From the NCBI GenBank assembly GCA_951828515.1, contig OX639992.1, positions 4,876,217 to 4,940,216 of the forward strand: a DNA stretch of 64,000 bases, in the 5' to 3' direction. This DNA comes from an uncultured Poribacteria bacterium (GTDB lineage: Bacteria; Poribacteria; WGA-4E; WGA-3G). Below, piece after piece: positions 62,283 to 64,000 of the stretch. Every line of letters begins with the position of its first letter. Within the stretch, counting starts at the first letter, position 1. Position numbers and translations under genes: made by a program. Under the pieces are notes generated by a model. The model was given only the letters and a program-made list of their open reading frames with translations. It was not told the origin of the DNA and made no database searches.

Positions 62283-64000
62283 TTAGAGGATACTCGTTGG
62301 ATCGATGTCTATCACAAACTCAATAGCATTCGATTTAATAGCGACGGGTGGCTCGTCAGTTAAGTGCTTAAGGAGTTGACTGATTCTCTCAACGGAACTG
62401 CTTCGAAGTAAAAAATGCCACCGAAATTTTCCTTCGATTTTCGAGAGCGGTGCTGGCGCGGGACCGAGGATGTCTACGTCGGCTTCTCTCTCATCTAACT
62501 GAGCGGCAGGGGCTGGATCTGTCTGCCAAACCTGAAGTTGATCCCGGACAGCGTGCGCCGCCTCTTCAACCTGTTTTTCGTCCGCGCCACGGAGTAGGAG
62601 CGTCCCGACATGCGAGAAAGGTGGATATCGTAACGCCCCGCGTGCTTCAACCTCTTGCGCATAGAAACCGAGATAATCGTGATTCTGTGCAGCGGAAATA
62701 CAGTAATGATCAGGCATATAGGTCTGAATAACGACTTTCCCCTCAAGTTCGGCGCGCCCTGAACGTCCAGCGACCTGTGTCAACAGACTAAACGTCTGCT
62801 CACTCGCTCGAAAGTCCGGTAGATTCAAACTGGTATCCGCGGCGATGACCCCGACAAGTGTGACATTCGGGAAGTCTAACCCCTTTGATACCATCTGTGT
62901 GCCTATCAGAATATCAATCTCCTGTTGCTCAAATGCGCGCAAAATCTGCTGATGTGCGTTCTTTCGTGTCGTGGAATCGGCATCAAACCGTTTTACACGT
63001 GCCTGTGGAAACGCTTTCCTTACCTCTTGTTCAACCGCTTCTGTCCCCAATCCAAAATAACGGATAGCTGGGCTGCTACACTGTGGACAGGTCGGATGTG
63101 TCGGACGTTTATCACCACAATGATGACAAACGAGGCGTTTCGTTTCAAAGTGAAAAGTCAATGAGATAGAGCAATTTTCGCAGCGTTCAACATAACCACA
63201 CGTTCGGCAAAACACGTATGTGGAATGCCCGCGTCTGTTGAGAAACAGTATGATTTGCTCTTGCCTTTCCAACCGTTCTTGAATCGAACTTCGGAGGATA
63301 TCGGAGAAGATGGTGCGGTTGCCTTTTTTCAATTCCGTCCGCATATCCACAATGTGGACATCGGGCATTTTTCTATCAAGCACACGATCTGGTAAACTGA
63401 GAAGCCGATAACTCCCGTTTTTCGCACGATGAAAACTTTCGAGGGAAGGGGTCGCACTCCCAAGTAGGACAGGGCAGTTTGAGAGTTCACCCCGTTTCTG
63501 TGCTACCTCCCGTGCGTGGTAACGCGGGACGTTATCCGACTTATAGGACTCTGAATGCTCTTCGTCTATAATCAGCATACCGAGTTCTTTCACTGGGGCA
63601 AAGACAGCAGAACGCGGTCCAATCACGATATCCGCTTCACCTTTCTGGATGCGATGCCACTGATCATAACGTTCTCCATCACTCAACCGACTGTGTAGCA
63701 GTGCCACCCGTTCCCCGAACCTCCCAACAAACCGGGAGGTTGCCTGAGGTGTGAGCGATATTTCTGGCACTAACGCAATGATAGATTTCCCGCTTCCAAG
63801 AACTTCTGTCATCGCTTGCATGTAGACCTCGGTTTTTCCGCTCCCCGTTACACCGTGGAGCAGAAACGTGGGTGAACTTTCAGCCGCAGAGCCGGAGGAC
63901 GCATCCATAGCATGCGGTGCGAGTATATTTTGGATCTCCGCGAACGCCATTGATTGTGCAGAATTCAAGTCAAGCGGCTGTGTTGACGCGATCGGTTCAG
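62283..64000 (-). CDS. priA: Primosomal protein N' (PriA helicase), 5' partial
   Basis: The frame is open to the window edge, so the N-terminal DNA-binding part is cut off; about 572 residues are seen. Walker A is GVTGSGKTEVY, the DEAH-like box is IDEEHSESYK, and motif III is GSATPS. Between the helicase lobes lies the zinc cluster CRTCGYVERCENC, then CHHCG and CPQCSS, a PriA hallmark. PriA reloads the replisome at stalled forks. The TTG at 63968 is internal. Confidence 0.93.
   Translation of the reverse strand, partial: EPIASTQPLDLNSAQSMAFAEIQNILAPHAMDASSGSAAESSPTFLLHGVTGSGKTEVYMQAMTEVLGSGKSIIALVPEISLTPQATSRFVGRFGERVALLHSRLSDGERYDQWHRIQKGEADIVIGPRSAVFAPVKELGMLIIDEEHSESYKSDNVPRYHAREVAQKRGELSNCPVLLGSATPSLESFHRAKNGSYRLLSLPDRVLDRKMPDVHIVDMRTELKKGNRTIFSDILRSSIQERLERQEQIILFLNRRGHSTYVFCRTCGYVERCENCSISLTFHFETKRLVCHHCGDKRPTHPTCPQCSSPAIRYFGLGTEAVEQEVRKAFPQARVKRFDADSTTRKNAHQQILRAFEQQEIDILIGTQMVSKGLDFPNVTLVGVIAADTSLNLPDFRASEQTFSLLTQVAGRSGRAELEGKVVIQTYMPDHYCISAAQNHDYLGFYAQEVEARGALRYPPFSHVGTLLLRGADEKQVEEAAHAVRDQLQVWQTDPAPAAQLDEREADVDILGPAPAPLSKIEGKFRWHFLLRSSSVERISQLLKHLTDEPPVAIKSNAIEFVIDIDPTSIL

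Overview
Organism. The window looks like chromosomal DNA of a marine, probably sponge-associated bacterium, most likely Candidatus Poribacteria. The basis is protein style: several secreted proteins end in the NYPNPFNPETWIPY...DGRN..GE.VASG.YFYQL domain, and many others are LamG, NPCBM, FG-GAP/UnbV, WD40, LRR, sulfotransferase, Gfo/Idh/MocA and EutN/CcmL proteins. This is an assignment from pattern recognition; no rRNA or tRNA gene was seen.

Layout. 1-12 kb: a partial 2OG-Fe(II) oxygenase, a STAS anti-sigma antagonist, two secreted proteins sharing a C-terminal tail, a minus-strand HAD / Gfo-Idh-MocA / sulfotransferase group split by a 430-bp transposon derivative, a LivK-like lipoprotein, a WD40 protein and a tandem pair of Ldh2-type dehydrogenases. 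12-20 kb: a segmental duplication of a secreted LRR gene with promoter, long leader and terminator, then a HAF-repeat protein. 20-28 kb: threonine synthase, NAGPA-type glycosidase, lipoproteins, a broken HigB/XRE module, a zinc dehydrogenase, HemW and a LamG protein. 28-36 kb: a defence and mobile-element island with a single-chain R-M enzyme, a subtilase with a small partner, a small HNH protein, and an IsrB (OMEGA nickase) element sitting inside a small antitoxin-like gene. 35.7-36.3 kb: a peroxiredoxin with an in-frame TGA at the peroxidatic position (candidate selenoprotein). 36-46 kb: riboflavin genes (ribD, ribE, ribBA, ribH), hisH, a GAF histidine kinase with an NtrC-type regulator, and two EutN/CcmL microcompartment vertex proteins with a lipoprotein. 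46-64 kb: a 1735-residue C25 (gingipain/PorU-like) protease, a GNAT protein, ndk, NPCBM and LamG proteins, TPR and UnbV proteins, an ATP-grasp ligase, a putative aldolase and partial priA.

Noncoding structure. Intergenic space is packed with short mobile repeats: a 122-bp MITE with 5-bp target duplications (three clean copies), a TA-targeting MITE family with TAGTAAA ends, a third family nested inside it, hairpin repeats around GGCGAGGTT / GGTGCGGTT, and imperfect palindromes of TGACTGC-like units that also invade reading frames. Because the LRR locus is duplicated, one copy of two of these insertions has an empty-site counterpart in the same window.

Most notable. (1) The candidate selenocysteine peroxiredoxin with a SECIS-like hairpin directly after the UGA. 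(2) The IsrB element, whose excision restores the host gene exactly and leaves an NTGA-type TAM next to the guide. (3) Two 430-bp ORF-less elements carrying a strong promoter that reads toward a terminal hairpin and variable flank, as expected for stand-alone guide RNAs. (4) A short C-terminal tail, LAV-P--KL--TWG-(I/L)K, shared by five exported proteins with unrelated domains, a candidate undescribed sorting signal.
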